From NCBI RefSeq assembly GCF_964355755.1, contig NC_092674.1, positions 10,049,001 to 10,113,000 of the forward strand: DNA of 64,000 bases, written 5' to 3'. The position numbers were made by a program, and so were the translations under genes. Source of the DNA: Antedon mediterranea (lineage: Eukaryota; Echinodermata; Crinoidea; Comatulida; Antedonidae). Positions 1 through 11,388 of the stretch are shown here, piece by piece. Positions within the stretch are counted from its first letter, which is position 1; every line of letters starts with the position of its first letter. The notes under the pieces were generated by a model that did no database searches, was not told where the DNA came from, and saw only the letters and a program-made list of their open reading frames with translations.

Positions 1-1
1 A

Positions 2-637
2 CTCGAATTTCTTGGAGTCGACTACGCGTTTAACGAGCCGAAGCCCACGCCATCGTCGAAACGTTTTTTGACGTTCGGTCTGCGCACGCCGCTGAAGAGG
101 ACCTCCACGTGCCCGGTTGTGCCGCTTGATCCTGAGCTTATAGATAGGATCGAGCTTATAGCTAAGGAACCGAAGATTCCTAAGCCTGCACCGTTTATTC
201 TCGGAGCGGCCTTTCCAGTGCCTACTCAACAGTTTGAACACTATAATACGGCGCCCGTCATTCCGGACGCCGCTAAGGGACGGGTCCGCGAAGACCAAGG
301 CTTAGACGCAAGTAGGTCAAAATTTCCTAGTGGCGAGCGCGCTAGGTCTGAGGAGGTTCTGTCAACTGTTGACAGAGCGGCCCGCGAGACGATTTGAGCT
401 AAGTCGATGGCGGGATATCTTCTTTCTTTTCTGGCGGATCCAGAACACCCGCTTCATAATGATCCGCATATCGTTATATTGCTGCAGCAAATCATGGGCT
501 TGGTGGCCGATCAGCAAACAGCTATATCGCTTACGGCATCCGCGGCTCGCCGCGTGAACGTGCTTCAGTCTACGGACATCGCTCAGGCCAACTCCTTCGG
601 CGCCCGTGATCTATTTTTTCGGGTCATTCTGACATAG
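2..637 (+). pseudogene. DIRS gag-like ORF, broken by a stop
   Basis: A single reading frame is open from the window edge to TGA at 395-397 and resumes in the same frame to TAG at 635-637, so one nonsense codon splits it. The protein is Pro- and Arg-rich at first, then has a helical stretch with PLHNDPHIVILLQQIMGL. Position immediately before a DIRS reverse transcriptase is the reason for calling it gag. No zinc knuckle is visible. After about 600 the frame has probably shifted, because another frame continues with charged sequence and then a Pro-rich and Arg/Gly-rich tail around 735-941. The true start lies left of the window. Confidence 0.6.
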
Positions 638-1068
638 AGAAGACAATTGGGCGCGGGAGAGGGAAGCTCGTCGCGAGACTCGAGCTAAGTTTCCAGCTAA
701 ACGTCAGGCGAGTCGACAACGCCCTAGATCAAGGTTGACACGACCGCCTCCTCCTCTCCCCGCGGTACCGCCGCGTTCACGTGCACCCGCACCCGTTCCC
801 CCTCCCCCTACACCGGGGGCTCAGCCTGCCTTTCAGACTTCGACCTCCTACCCACAGAATAACAATCCCCACCGTGGTGGTGGAAGAAGAAGCGCCCGCC
901 GCGGTTGCGGTCGGCGCTCGGGTAATGCGAGGCGCCGGTGACGCCCTCGGGGCGCCCGTCCTCACGGCGGAGGACGTGGAGGTGGGGGGTCGCCTACTAC
1001 GGTATGCGCGGGTTTGGGAGACCCTTACTACAGACAAATGTGTTCTCTCTACCGTGACGCATAGGTAG

Positions 1069-1734
1069 GCCATAGAGTTCACGAGTCCGCCGCTGTGCGG
1101 CGGTCCTCGACCAACAAAGGTTCCACCCGAACCCGTAAAGAAACAGGCGCTCATGGAGGGCCTTTCTGCAGTTCTCCGCAAAGGAGCTGTGGTGCCGGTA
1201 AACGAACTCTATGCGTCCCCGGGATACGAGTCCATCGTGTTTCTCGCCGAGAAGAAGTCCGGCGATTGGCGACCCATATTAAATCTGCGGAGTCTGAACA
1301 AACGGTTCATCCGTCCCCGCAGGTGGAATGGAGACAATACCATCCATCCTGCTGGGGTTGCGGCGAGGCGACTGGGCGGCGTCAATAGACTTGAAAGACG
1401 CGTACTTTCATGTGCCTATTGCGGAGCAAGACCAACGTTGGTTGCGCTTCCGGATTCACGATCGTGTTTACCAATTCGTCGCGTTGCCGTTCGGGCTTTC
1501 CACATCCCCACGTGTGGTCACACGTCTAGTCAGGACGCTTGTGGCGTTCTTCCATCAGAACGGCATACGCATCTTCATGTACCTGGACGATTGGTTGATC
1601 GTGGCCCAGTCTCGGGACCTGCTACAAAACCATCTTGCGCAGGTCCTCCTCTTAACGGAACAGGCGGGGTTTATCATAAACCGAGAAAAGTCGCGCCTTC
1701 TGCCGGGAAGGGAATCAACACTCACCGTCTTTAA
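1069..1734 (+). pseudogene. DIRS reverse transcriptase, frameshifted
   Basis: The RT begins in one frame around 1069 (PPLCGGPRPTK, then LRKGAVVPV, FLAEKKSGDWRPILNLRSLN) and continues from about 1328 in another frame (METIPSILLGL, DLKDAYFHVPI, FRIHDRVYQFVALPFGLS, YLDDWLIVAQS), so a small indel lies near 1315-1330. The catalytic motif is YLDD with the usual upstream LPFGLS motif, both as in DIRS1 and PAT RTs. Sequence after INREKSRLLP passes directly into recombinase-like sequence, implying loss of the RNase H domain. The product cannot be functional. Confidence 0.85.
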
Positions 1735-2687
1735 TAGCCATCTGAAGCATTATTTTAACTGGTGCAAGCGCCAGCCGGTACACCCCAAGACTGTGACATT
1801 GAGACAGGTATGCGCTTTCCTGCATTACCTGTTTGAGTCAGTTTACAGGTCCGCACCATATCCGGTTATCGGTCTGCCATAAGTGCAATCACACCGACTT
1901 TTCCAGACGGTTCGAGCGTCTCAACATCCACCACAATATCAAGTTTGCATGCTGTGTGGAATGTTTAGAGAACGGCCCCTTGGTTCTTCCCCGCTGGGAC
2001 ATCAACGTCATCCTAGCCGCTCTCACACGTCCACCATTTGAGCCTTTACATAAGGCCTCTATGTACAACCTTTCGCTTAAGACGGCGTTCTTGCTGGCGG
2101 TGGCGTTATGCAAACGCCGAGGCGAATTACACGCTCTCTCCTTAGAACTAGGCCATATCAGGTTTGAGCGTGGTGGCGGTTTTTAGGAAGGACTTCCTAG
2201 CTAAGACGCAGGCGTTGAATTTCCCGCCGTTTTCGTCCCCACCATTGCCTCGATTTCAGGGGTTGAGGAAGACAGGTTCTGGTGTCCTGTTAGAGCGATT
2301 AAGATCTACATCAACAGAACCAGAGCTTTGCAAGATGGTGTTTCACACCTGTTTATCGCTTCAGTGTCCCCATTCCGTCCGGCAGCGAAGTCAACGATCG
2401 CAAATTGGATTGTTGCAGCAATTCGCGCTGGATACGAATCCTCGGACACTCCTCCTCCTGCGCATATGCACCAGGTGCGTGGCGTCGCCACATCTTGGGC
2501 GTTGATCACGGGAGTCCCTCTCCCTGACATTCTGAAAGCGGCTTGGTGGCGGACGCAATCAACGTTCACTTCGTTTTATCTATCGGATGTATCCGCTAAC
2601 CAGGCACCAGTGGCGACCTCAATTCTGTATGTACGTATTCGTCACTTACTTGTCGCCCGCCGCCGACTAGGTTTAGTCCGGTGCTAG
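1720..2687 (+). pseudogene. DIRS tyrosine recombinase, multiply frameshifted
   Basis: Pieces in three frames add up to a YR. An N-terminal helical part (SHLKHYFNWCKRQ...VCAFLHYLF) ends at 1882. A central part around 1950-2186 contains SLKTAFLLAVALCKRRGEL, where the Arg of RRGEL is the expected first catalytic Arg region. A C-terminal part at 2328-2687 carries H..R..ATSWAL..GVPLPDILKAAWW...TFTSFYL, which matches the second Arg, His/Trp and Tyr boxes of DIRS recombinases. The His and Arg boxes and terminal Tyr are all recognisable, but the frame is broken at about 1880, 2186 and 2330. Confidence 0.85.
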
Positions 2688-2734
2688 ACTGGCTATATTG
2701 TCGGTTTATTCAGGTAAGCAGGCACGAAATAGAC

Positions 2735-3031
2735 TACACAAACCAACAGTGGTGTTGGTAGTCTATGAGTGCTGCTTACCTGGATAAATGCCCTCCCGCC
2801 GTCCCCACTGACAAGTGTACTCATGAAATGATGACGCTACTACGTTGGATGGCTCCCTCTTGAGGACGTGGTTACGGATGCGTGCATTATCCGATAGGGG
2901 TGCTATGTTATATATACGGATTTCTCTTTTTCGTAAATTGTATCCTCTCTTCGGAGAGAGAGGCTATATTGACGGTTTATCCAGGTAAGCAGCACTCATA
3001 GACTACCAACACCACTGTTGGTTTGTGTAAT
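2735..3031. repeat. Inverted repeat at the DIRS 3' end
   Basis: The segment 2735-2787 returns in reverse complement at 2979-3031 with almost no mismatches; it includes the local palindrome ACCAACAGTGGTGTTGGT and the sequence TTTATCCAGGTAAGCAGC. About 190 bases separate the arms. Inverted and complementary terminal sequences are a hallmark of DIRS replication through a circular intermediate. Confidence 0.85.
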
Positions 3032-3035
3032 ATAC

Positions 3036-4500
3036 CTTGTTTATATAGTTACCCAACTAATAATCACTAATCAAAACAAAACAAATACCTTGTTCAGAAA
3101 GAGGCTTGCTTCCTTGATTTTCATTTTCTAATAAAGAAAAAAGCATTACAAAATATAGGGTAATAGAAACACAAAAAAAGTACTAAAACTAAAATATTAT
3201 TTCCTTTGTGGTTCCAATATAATTAAATCTTCATGCCAACACAACGAAAATATAATTATTGCTTGTGTATTTAAATAACTGGAATCGTTTACGTCCCATG
3301 CTAATCCTACAAAAATAGGTTAAAAGGTAATGATTATTTATACTCTCTTTTTTTTGTTATCCTCAAATGAGATGGCAAGAAGATTTATGTTAGTTTTGCA
3401 GTTGAATATTATTAAGTAAATAAAAAAGACCTCCTCTTATTCATAAAGTCAATTAACATAAAGTGAACGGAATTATTTTGATTCTATCTGTCCCATTTAA
3501 TAGATTGAGGTTATCAAATTTGGTGATTAATTTAATGTTAAATTGTGGGAATTACTATTATGATTATTGATATTTTCTTTATTATTTACTTTTTATTTTC
3601 TTGGAACTCGATGGTCTCTTATGCTCATCATCTAGAAATCAAATCAATAATTAATATTAATAAAACGATACAAATTAAAATTTATAATTTCTAAAAATGT
3701 GGGAAATACGTTTATATACACTTATTTCTCATGATAGTAACCTACTGAGAATCTGGATGTTCAGAGTTGGTTGATAAATGTAGTTGGAAAAAGAGTAAGT
3801 TGATCAATATGTTTACATATCCAGCTACTAACTATACGGTATGGTAATCACTAATCAAAACAAAACACATACAGTACCTTGTTCAGAATGAGGCTTGCTT
3901 CCTTGATTTTCTTTTTCTAATAAAGAAAAAAAGCATCACAAAATATAGGATAAAAAATACCAAAAAAGGAAATATTATTATTTTCCTTTGTTGTTCCAAT
4001 ATAATGGAATCATCAAGCCAACACATGACAAGACAACGAAAATATAATTATTAGTGTATTTAACTAACTGGAATCGGTTACATCGCGTCTACCTTTACCG
4101 TAAGTACCGACAAAAATGGGTTTAAAAGGTAAGTATTTGTTATATTCTCTGGTTTTGTTTATCCTCAAGTGAGATGACAAGAAGATAATTTATTACTTTT
4201 GCAGTTGAATAGTATTAAGTAAATAAAAGACCACCTCTTATTCATAAAGTCAATTAACATAAAGTGAACGGAATTATTTTGATTCTATCTGTCCCATTTA
4301 ATAGATTGAGGTTATCAAATTTGGTGATTAAATTAATTTGTGGGATTCGAATTACTTTATGATTATTAATATTTTCTTTATTATTTACTTTTTCTTTTCT
4401 TGGAACTCGATGGTCTCTTATGCTCATCATCTTCACTATCTAGAAATCAAATCAATAATTCTTATAAATAATACAGATTAAAATTCCTTAAAATGTTATT
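3036..4500. repeat. Diverged tandem duplication, ~784-bp offset
   Basis: Sequence from about 3061 to 3700 recurs from 3845 to about 4495. Matching landmarks include TAATCACTAATCAAAAC (3061 and 3845), GAGGCTTGCTTCCTTGATTT, and the ends TCTAGAAATCAAATCAATAA (about 3630 and 4440). Small indels and substitutions show the duplication is not recent. Nothing coding is seen; the short minus ORF inside the second copy is Asn/Ile-rich noise. Confidence 0.8.
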
Positions 4501-4642
4501 TATTTCTCATCCATTAAAATTTAATGGATAGGAAATATCGTCCGCTCATAATATTTTACAAAAAATACAATCAAAGTAATGTGACATTCATGGAATAAAC
4601 CACGAGACGGAATTGTTATAGCATGTGTTACTTTAGATATTG

Positions 4643-5191
4643 TTAATCATAGACAAAATACATACCGGTACTTGATAGGCCTAGTTCTTCCTGTGCATAT
4701 TTTCCAAGACATCTTGCAAATTTCTTTGTTTTGCCTGGATCCTTTGTTAAACGTTTGTTGATCTCCAAATGAAATACGGCATCAAACAAATTATACTTCT
4801 TCAATTTGTAGACATCATTAACTTTCTGTAATGCACCAGGTTCAGCTTGTCTCACAGCCCTAAATAGTTGTTTTCGATAAGATGACAACCTGCTTTGATC
4901 AGTATTTTTAATATTATTATCTTCTAAATACTTAATTGCAAGCAATTCAGCCTCCTTCGGACCTGTTAATCTGGTGATCTCTAGCAGTAGGCCGACATTC
5001 TTAGGTGAGATAATACCATTGCCACTAGTCTTATCAAGTTTATTGAATAAAGTATGTCCCGTGGATTCCTTAGTAAGATCTCCTTTTGGTAAAATATCAA
5101 ATAGGCAAAATGTCAACAACTTGTAGTCTTCATCCTCATAGTACTTACTAAGCTCAAATTTCAAGTCATCAAACTTATCAATGTCTGTCAT
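4643..5191 (-). CDS. Death effector domain protein, 5' coding exon
   Basis: The exon encodes about 175 residues starting MTDIDKF. Residues ~8-85 look like a death effector domain: six-helix pattern with KLLTFCLFDILPKGDL, then LFNKLDK and NVGLLLEITRLTG, matching the FADD, caspase-8 and PEA15 type fold. DEDs assemble apoptosis and signalling complexes in the cytoplasm by DED-DED contacts. Residues ~90-175 are charged and helical without a domain I recognise. On the minus strand a good donor (CCG|GTATGT) lies at about 4668, so the listed stop is intronic and the protein continues in exons I could not find. A TTTTTGCAG acceptor lies 22 bases before the ATG, which implies a 5' UTR intron. The parent could be a caspase, an adaptor or a DED-only regulator; the sequence here does not decide. 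Confidence 0.65.
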   Translation of the reverse strand: MTDIDKFDDLKFELSKYYEDEDYKLLTFCLFDILPKGDLTKESTGHTLFNKLDKTSGNGIISPKNVGLLLEITRLTGPKEAELLAIKYLEDNNIKNTDQSRLSSYRKQLFRAVRQAEPGALQKVNDVYKLKKYNLFDAVFHLEINKRLTKDPGKTKKFARCLGKYAQEELGLSSTGMYFVYD

Positions 5192-5278
5192 TTTTTTCTA
5201 ATTGTGTGTCAGTCTGCAAAAACAGATATTATTAAATTATAATAAATTTCTATGTATATATAACTTCTATAGTTTTAA

Positions 5279-5342
5279 ATTGAAACTTATATGGTGCAGG
5301 ATGAAGGCACACAATAAGTACCGGTACCATATAAGTTTCAAT
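5279..5342. repeat. 17-bp inverted repeat (hairpin)
   Basis: Arms ATTGAAACTTATATGGT (5279-5295) and its exact reverse complement (5326-5342) flank a 30-base loop. It lies just upstream of the death-effector-domain exon, in its presumed 5' intron. Probably the remnant of a small foldback element. Confidence 0.75.
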
Positions 5343-8300
5343 TTTTTTTAAAATTGTGTATATTATGTTCTTAAAAAATATTCAACATCTTTTAATGAAT
5401 AGTTGTTATTAACTCAATGAACAAATGATTACAGTGTGTTTTTTTTCTCTAAAAACATTCAAAACGGATCGGCGCTCTTATGATGTGCATTGTTTCGTTT
5501 AATCCAGATTTCGCTGGAACAAATTATTTTTTAATTTCGTAAATAACGTGTGCATTCCGAATATGAATATTATATTATAAAGCATGTTAATATATACTTG
5601 TTTATGTTTTTAATTCGATATTAAATGTGCAAAATGAATGTATTTATCTCTGTCAGATAAAGTATAATGACGGCGATTGATCACGTTGCAAAATAAGTAC
5701 AGTATCAACGCACGCAAAAAAAGTCTATTAAATTAAGTATGTCCCGTAAATAACGTGTGCATTCCGAATATAAATATTACATTATAAACATTTAATATAT
5801 ACTTGTTTTATGTTTAATTCGATGTTAAATGTGGAAAATTATAGTACTACATTTAGTACAGTATCAGCGCACGCAAAAAAATTATCGTTTACTTGAAAAC
5901 TGTATTTGACAGAAAAATATATTTTGTATTGTTATAAGTGAAAACATTATTTGTTTACATTTTTCTACAGAAGTGAATAACTAAAAATTGACATATTAAA
6001 AGTCTTTTTCATTATAGTAGGGCGGCCAATGTGTGCTTTTTCATCATGGGGGGCATTTTCTGTTAATAGCAGGCAACCATGTGGAATATATCCCTTATGG
6101 GATGACAAAAAAGATAGGGGTGGATGCCGCTCTCAAATTTCAGGTCAAAGGTCATTTTCAAGGTTATAAGTTCAAATATGGTAAAATAGAGGTTTAAGCT
6201 GTTTTCAACAACATATAAGCTAATTAAAAGAAATGTAACCATTATTGGATCATTATTGACATATTGCTGCAGATGGTGAAGTTCATCAATTTTTCAACTT
6301 ACAAGTTTAAAGGTCATTTTCAAGGTCATAAGGTCAAATAGAGCACAGACCTGTATTAATAATTGAAATAAATATAATTTTCATGATAGCCTTGGGCTGA
6401 AGGAATGGAGAGGATGAGTCCTAGAGTATCAAAATAACCGAAATTGGAGGCCTACTGGAATGTCTTAAATTTCATTTAAAAACGGTCACAGAGGATTTGT
6501 GGGTTGGGAGTAATGGGCGGCATGGGCACATGCCAATATTCAACATTTTTCTGGGATAGAAGGAGGTAACGCTCTGAGGTGGGTATTTCTTCAAGCACTG
6601 ATATTATAATGCCTACTGGCCATCTGGGTAACGGCAAACGATTGAATCACAACCACATATGCATGCTTTCTGTAACAACTTCATCTGGCTCTTTAGTTTA
6701 CATACACATGTAACAAGTTCCAAACTGGGTTAGGGGCTTCCAAATGACCCGATTCATTTAGGCCACATACTGATCTCTGCCTGATAGTTGGCTCGTATGT
6801 TTAGGTTCTATGATATCTGTATTCACCATAGGTGAGTTTTTTTAATTTTAAGTGTTTCCCGAAGTAGAAATACAGGTACTTAAATATTTATTGAGTGAAG
6901 TGAAATACTTAATATTTAAGGGAAATATATATCACTAGTGTTAATGGTATATGGTCACTGAGTCTAGATGGAGGTAGCACCAAAGAGTAGTCTGTTATTA
7001 TACAGTTATCTGCTCAAGAGTACCATATATTTGGCAATACTAAACGTTAGTGTACACTGTACGTGGAAAGTCTTAATCTTAATCATTTCCATTTACAAGG
7101 AGTGGATGCGTTACAAATGATTTCCAGTATGACCTCTTCCCATAACCAGCAAATAATGACGTGCTGCAACCTCTAATGGCATGGAAGCTGGTTAGATTAT
7201 TCTTAATAGGTTTTCAACCACTTTATTGTTCACTATACCAGACATCGTCCATACTTTTGAAGGCTACTGTTACAAAGTGCATATCATTATTAACATCAAC
7301 TTTCATGTATAATTGCAAGCTCTTTGTTATTGACATAAAGAATGTCTAAAAACTGTGTGATATTTGTTCTCCTCCAAACCGATGAGTGTGGCCCAAAACA
7401 CATACGGAAGTACAGATTAGTACATTGGGACTATCCTTTCAATCGTGTCACTGCTTTTATCCACCCCATTCTGTAATATTCTGCAAAAAAGTCTTCTTTA
7501 TGTTCAATATTAAGTTTATTTTGAATCAACTTTTTATAAGAATAATGTTGTAGCTCGAATAAAAACACACAAAAAAAAGTTGTGTTTAATACGAATGCAA
7601 ACGGTACTAAATCTGATTAATAGGAAAAATCCTAATCGAGACACCAACTACTCTTTCGTTCTAGCGATTTTTTCACCTGAAAATATTCTCATCTTTATAG
7701 TTTATTTCAGCATTGAAAATGTATCTCTGTGTGTTTATACATAAATAAGCTTAACTTACAGTGACTCATTATGAAGGTAAGAAGCCAAAAATATTTTATA
7801 AATTCACTAAAATGTGTTTGATATTTTCACATATTGAATTTACATGTACATAGTAAAATCATATTAATAGTAATCATAATATGCGAGGCTAGGCAAATAA
7901 AGTTGAAGAACTTTATTATCAGTAGCCAATAGTTATCAATCAATTATTGTTTTGTTCAGTACAATCATAAACCTATTATAGGTCCGAACTAGTACCGAAT
8001 GGTACGTGCTACCCAATTAACCAATCAAATGACTGACAAGGATACAAGGCGTGGCATTATAAACTATACATGTACTATACATACATGTATATGATGAAGT
8101 ATAACAATTTACATCAATCGTAGTGACTAACCTTAATCGTGAAAATGTTGCAGAATACTGTAACGCAAGTCCTAAATTCTAACTTTAGCTTGCGACCAGG
8201 GAAGAGTGAGACTTAACCCACTCTTCCCTGGTTTGGTGTTCCGTGGCGTAAGTAGTTTAATTCGTGTTTTGACATCAACGCTTTCTAGTTATAAATGATT

Positions 8301-10058
8301 CTAAACTCGTGACGACGCGGAATACAAATACGATTGTTCCCGATCGATATAGTCTAGACCAATCAAACGTTAGCATAAACAATATTAAAAATTATCAAAT
8401 GGTTGAATGATGAAATACAATAATGGTTTGCTGTTGTTGTAAAAATTGTGTAATTCAATGGCGTTTTAGCTATTGTAGGCCTACATAACAAAATGGTTAT
8501 TTTTCACCTGAGACTATTCAGATAACAGTTTCACGTCTCAATGCAGTCACTGTAGAACTCCTCACCTTTCCCGCAAACGAAGGGAATATATCCTTATTAA
8601 TATGGTTTCTAGTATATTTGTATGAGATGCCTAACGAAAACATTTGTTGTTTTGTTGCAATTAAGTACGGTAGGTCCGGGGAAACAAAATGATCACCATG
8701 GTCCGTATCTATTAATGAAGGGCATCAGTAGAGCGATTGCATTGCATTCATGTTTCATTTATTAAATAGTTTTGTTTGTATTTCAACAACATGCCTACTA
8801 CTACTTTCGTTGAATCCAAATAAAATGATGGATAATTATATCTCTCTGAAATATTCATCTTGTATACTGACAAAATAAAGTTTTGCTATTTAGTCAAAAT
8901 GTTAGGCCTGCGTTTATTAAATTCGAAACTGTAACTGGAATCCCTTGCTATTCTGTTATTGTTGTAGTAGGGGCCTTAGTTCGATTGCGTCATCAAAGTT
9001 TATTGTTATAAAACATACTAATAGGCCTATAAGATATGTTCTAGTCTGATGAAGCATAGAGTCTCTTTGTAGTGTGGCATTTGAATTTTAAAATAAATAT
9101 TTTGGTTGTGACGCTTGTTTACTTTACCAACTTGTAACAACAAATCATTTAAATCCAATGAAAAGGGAGGCGAGATCAATACTTGCCCGAAGCATAATAC
9201 ATTGAATATAATAAGTACGGTATGCACTGAATTAACACGGTGACTATTATTATCGATGTCCTTGGAAATTCTATAGATTTCCTCTAAACCCTTAAAAGCG
9301 ATTTTGGTTTACTCAATTTTAGAATTGGATAGGCCTATTAAAATTGCTGTAGTTTCATTATATATAGGCCTACCATATACCAAAAATACAACGTTGTAAC
9401 ATACATACAAAGTATGTATGTCCAGCTAGGATTAGGAAGAATGTGGAAATCCGGTTACCCCCACCATTTTTTTTTTTCAAATAAAATAATTTGTTTACAG
9501 CACACAGCATTTTTCTTTATTTGGCCCTAATGGCTGCCCATACAAAAATAATATACAATTCAAGATGGCAGCCTCCGTTAAAAGGTTGGTGGTTGCCGTC
9601 ATACAAACAGTAACAAGAACAATTTAATTCAAATTTAATTTAAAGCTGCTTGTGTATAATTCATTTCATTATCAAACGCATTATATATGTTAACTTAAAC
9701 CACAAGAATTGATTTTGAACTAAGTCTCACTGGTGGATTTAAAAAGCTAGGCCTGCCTATATACTGTAAATCTAAGCATGATTATCCGCCGACTGCATAC
9801 ACATGGTGCAGGGGCTCAATTGCGACAGAGTCGTTTCGTCCTTTACTTGAATAATATAATTTATGCACATTTTGGCTATTTATTTATTTTTGGTATATTG
9901 AGTTATTATTTAATTATTACTACTTTACAGAGAGTTTTTTTATATTTATAAATGATACATTTTAGAATATAAAATTAAATATTTATTATTATAAATTTCA
10001 TAATTTTGTTTGGAAATTGTTTGACCTGGGTCTACTTTTTAAAAATTTAACAGAATAA
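5343..10058. other. Intergenic stretch without recognisable genes
   Basis: No coding exon is supported. Contents seen: a diverged direct repeat of ~207-bp period (5538-5725 and 5745-5882, sharing CGTAAATAACGTGTGCATTC and CGCACGCAAAAAAA); a segment around 6005-6360 rich in AAGGTCATTTTCAAGGTCAT-like words, probably an old dispersed repeat; a hairpin at 8196-8232; otherwise AT-rich unique-looking DNA. Short ORFs here (for example 7161-7349) have no domain-like features. Confidence 0.5.
8196..8232. repeat. Short perfect hairpin
   Basis: ACCAGGGAAGAGTG (8196-8209) is followed after 9 bases by its exact reverse complement (8219-8232). No T-run follows, so there is no reason to call it a transcription signal. 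Confidence 0.75.
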
Positions 10059-10116
10059 TTTTGTCTCAGTGGCTAAAACTGCATTAAATGATGCTGAAGC
10101 TAAAACATTAGCTAAT
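10059..10116 (+). pseudogene. Decayed partial copy of glutaredoxin exon 1
   Basis: The ~57 bases from TTTTGTCTCAGTGGC closely match the glutaredoxin exon starting at 10260 (TTTTGTCTCATGGC), including the shared core TTAAATGATGCTG followed by AGCTAA. Relative to the intact exon it has a 1-base insertion after GTCTCA plus substitutions. The part upstream, which would hold the CPFC active site, is not recognisable. It sits about 200 bases before the intact exon, in the same orientation, so it looks like a local partial exon duplication. Confidence 0.65.
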
Positions 10117-10211
10117 TATTATAAGACATATTCCATCCATCATAGAAATTATGATTGAATTAATCTAATGTAAAGACTAAAGTCTCTTCTTTTTTTAGTT
10201 TATTAACCAGT

Positions 10212-11167
10212 ATGATAAAAGCCAATCGTATCATGGTGTTTTCCAAATCAACTTGTCCATTTTGTCTCATGGCAAAATCTGCCTTAAATGATGCTGGAGC
10301 TAACAACATGACTGTATTAGAGATTGAAAGCAGACCAGATGCAGGGGATATTCAGGTATTTTATTTTTCTGGATGTGTATGTGTTTTTAATATTCATTTC
10401 CCTAGGTTTTCAAGAATTATATTATAATAATTATAATAATATAGATTTATTCAAGTTGAACATTAAACATTTCAATCTAACCTACAAAAATCCAAATAGG
10501 CATTTCAGTGGCTGATCCAGGATTTTTAAATAAGGGTGCCCCAGGGCCTAACAAGTGTGACAAAGTACCTAATAAAGGGCTAGATTTATTACCATCCAAG
10601 TTAATTTATGCAAAGTTTTTAATTTAAAAATGTGAAATTTGCAATGTTGTTTGCTTTATTGAATGAATACAACTAGTATTTATTTACTAGATACAACAAA
10701 ATCTAAGCAAAATAACAGTAATAGGTTATTTTGTAAGAATAATGAAAAATTCAAAATAAAGTATTTAAAGTAAATCACTGTGACATTATTCACAGATTAG
10801 CAAGCAAACTTTATGTGACAACAAAATTGTGTCCATGGACATGATGATGTCATATTAATACCATATTTAAGCACATATCACACTGTTTTTGTCAAACTAT
10901 TTCGATAGTGTAGACAGAGCTTTAAGGGAATATCATCCTTTTCATACATAGGCCTATTTTGTATGTTTCTGTATTATTAAAATGACTACAATGCTGTTTC
11001 AGACATTTTTGGGAGAATTTACTGGATCTACCACTGTTCCTGCTGTGTTTATTGCTGGCAAATATATTGGAGGTGGTTCTGATACTCAAAGACTGTATGA
11101 ATCTGGAAAATTAAAAACAATAATTGAAGAATCTAACATTTCTGTAGATAAAAACAATAGTTGTTGA
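10212..11167 (+). CDS. Glutaredoxin (dithiol, Grx1/Grx2-like), two exons
   Basis: Exon 1 is 10212-10355 (donor CAG|GTATTT) and exon 2 is 11003-11167 (acceptor TGTTTCAG); both are phase 0 and give 102 residues. The thioredoxin-fold signature is complete. The active site STCPFC has Cys15 and Cys18, the cis-proline motif TVP is at 59-61, and the glutathione-binding GGGSD is at 71-75. Glutaredoxins reduce protein disulfides and protein-glutathione mixed disulfides using GSH in cytosol, nucleus or mitochondria. Length matches the family (~100-110). A TTTTTTTAG acceptor just upstream with an open frame before the ATG means exon 1 may be internal and the true start further left, possibly with a targeting peptide; I chose the first ATG. 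CPFC instead of CPYC is a mild variant. Confidence 0.88.
10506..10560 (+). mobile_element. hAT-like terminus remnant in the glutaredoxin intron
   Basis: CAGTGGCTGATCCAGGAT resembles the terminal inverted repeat CAGTGGCGGATCTAGGAT of the element at 40681. I could not find the matching opposite end, so only one end or a truncated copy is present. Confidence 0.4.
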
Positions 11168-11382
11168 CAAACAAAGTTTGCATGATGGAGTACAGTACAA
11201 TTGTTTATTTATTTTCCAAATTGGAGTCTAGGTTCTAGACAATGATGCAGCTTATCAGAAGATTCAACATTTTGGCACATATGCCGTGTCATAATTATAC
11301 TTGAGGTGACATGTATCTATAAATTATAAGCAATAATTATAATAATTGAATAATATATACTTTATATATACTTTTATTATTA

Positions 11383-11388
11383 AATAAA
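11383..11388 (+). promoter_or_regulatory. Probable poly(A) signal of the glutaredoxin gene
   Basis: AATAAA about 215 bases after the glutaredoxin stop codon, in AT-rich 3' sequence. Plausible spacing; other AT-rich hexamers nearby make it uncertain. Confidence 0.45.

Larger units (their letters stand above)
1..3035 (+). mobile_element. Decayed DIRS-type retrotransposon, 5' end outside window
   Basis: The coding order is gag-like, then reverse transcriptase, then tyrosine recombinase, which is diagnostic of DIRS elements. They integrate by a YR recombinase instead of a DDE integrase. The RT core (DLKDAYFHVPI, YLDDWLI) and a YR C-terminus with the H..R...ATSWA arrangement and a final active-site-region Tyr are visible. 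The YR N-terminal part follows the RT almost directly, so the RNase H and methyltransferase-like region of full DIRS elements is missing. Reading frames are broken by at least one in-frame stop and several frameshifts. The 3' end carries inverted copies of one segment (2735-2787 against 2979-3031), as expected for the inverted or complementary termini of DIRS elements. GC content is clearly higher than in the surrounding DNA. It is not functional. Confidence 0.88.

Noticed and set aside
735-1388. Overlapping ORFs at 777-1181 (minus) and 1095-1388 (plus)
   Set aside because: Both lie over the Pro/Arg-rich gag end and RT start of the DIRS element and are shadows created by its high GC content.
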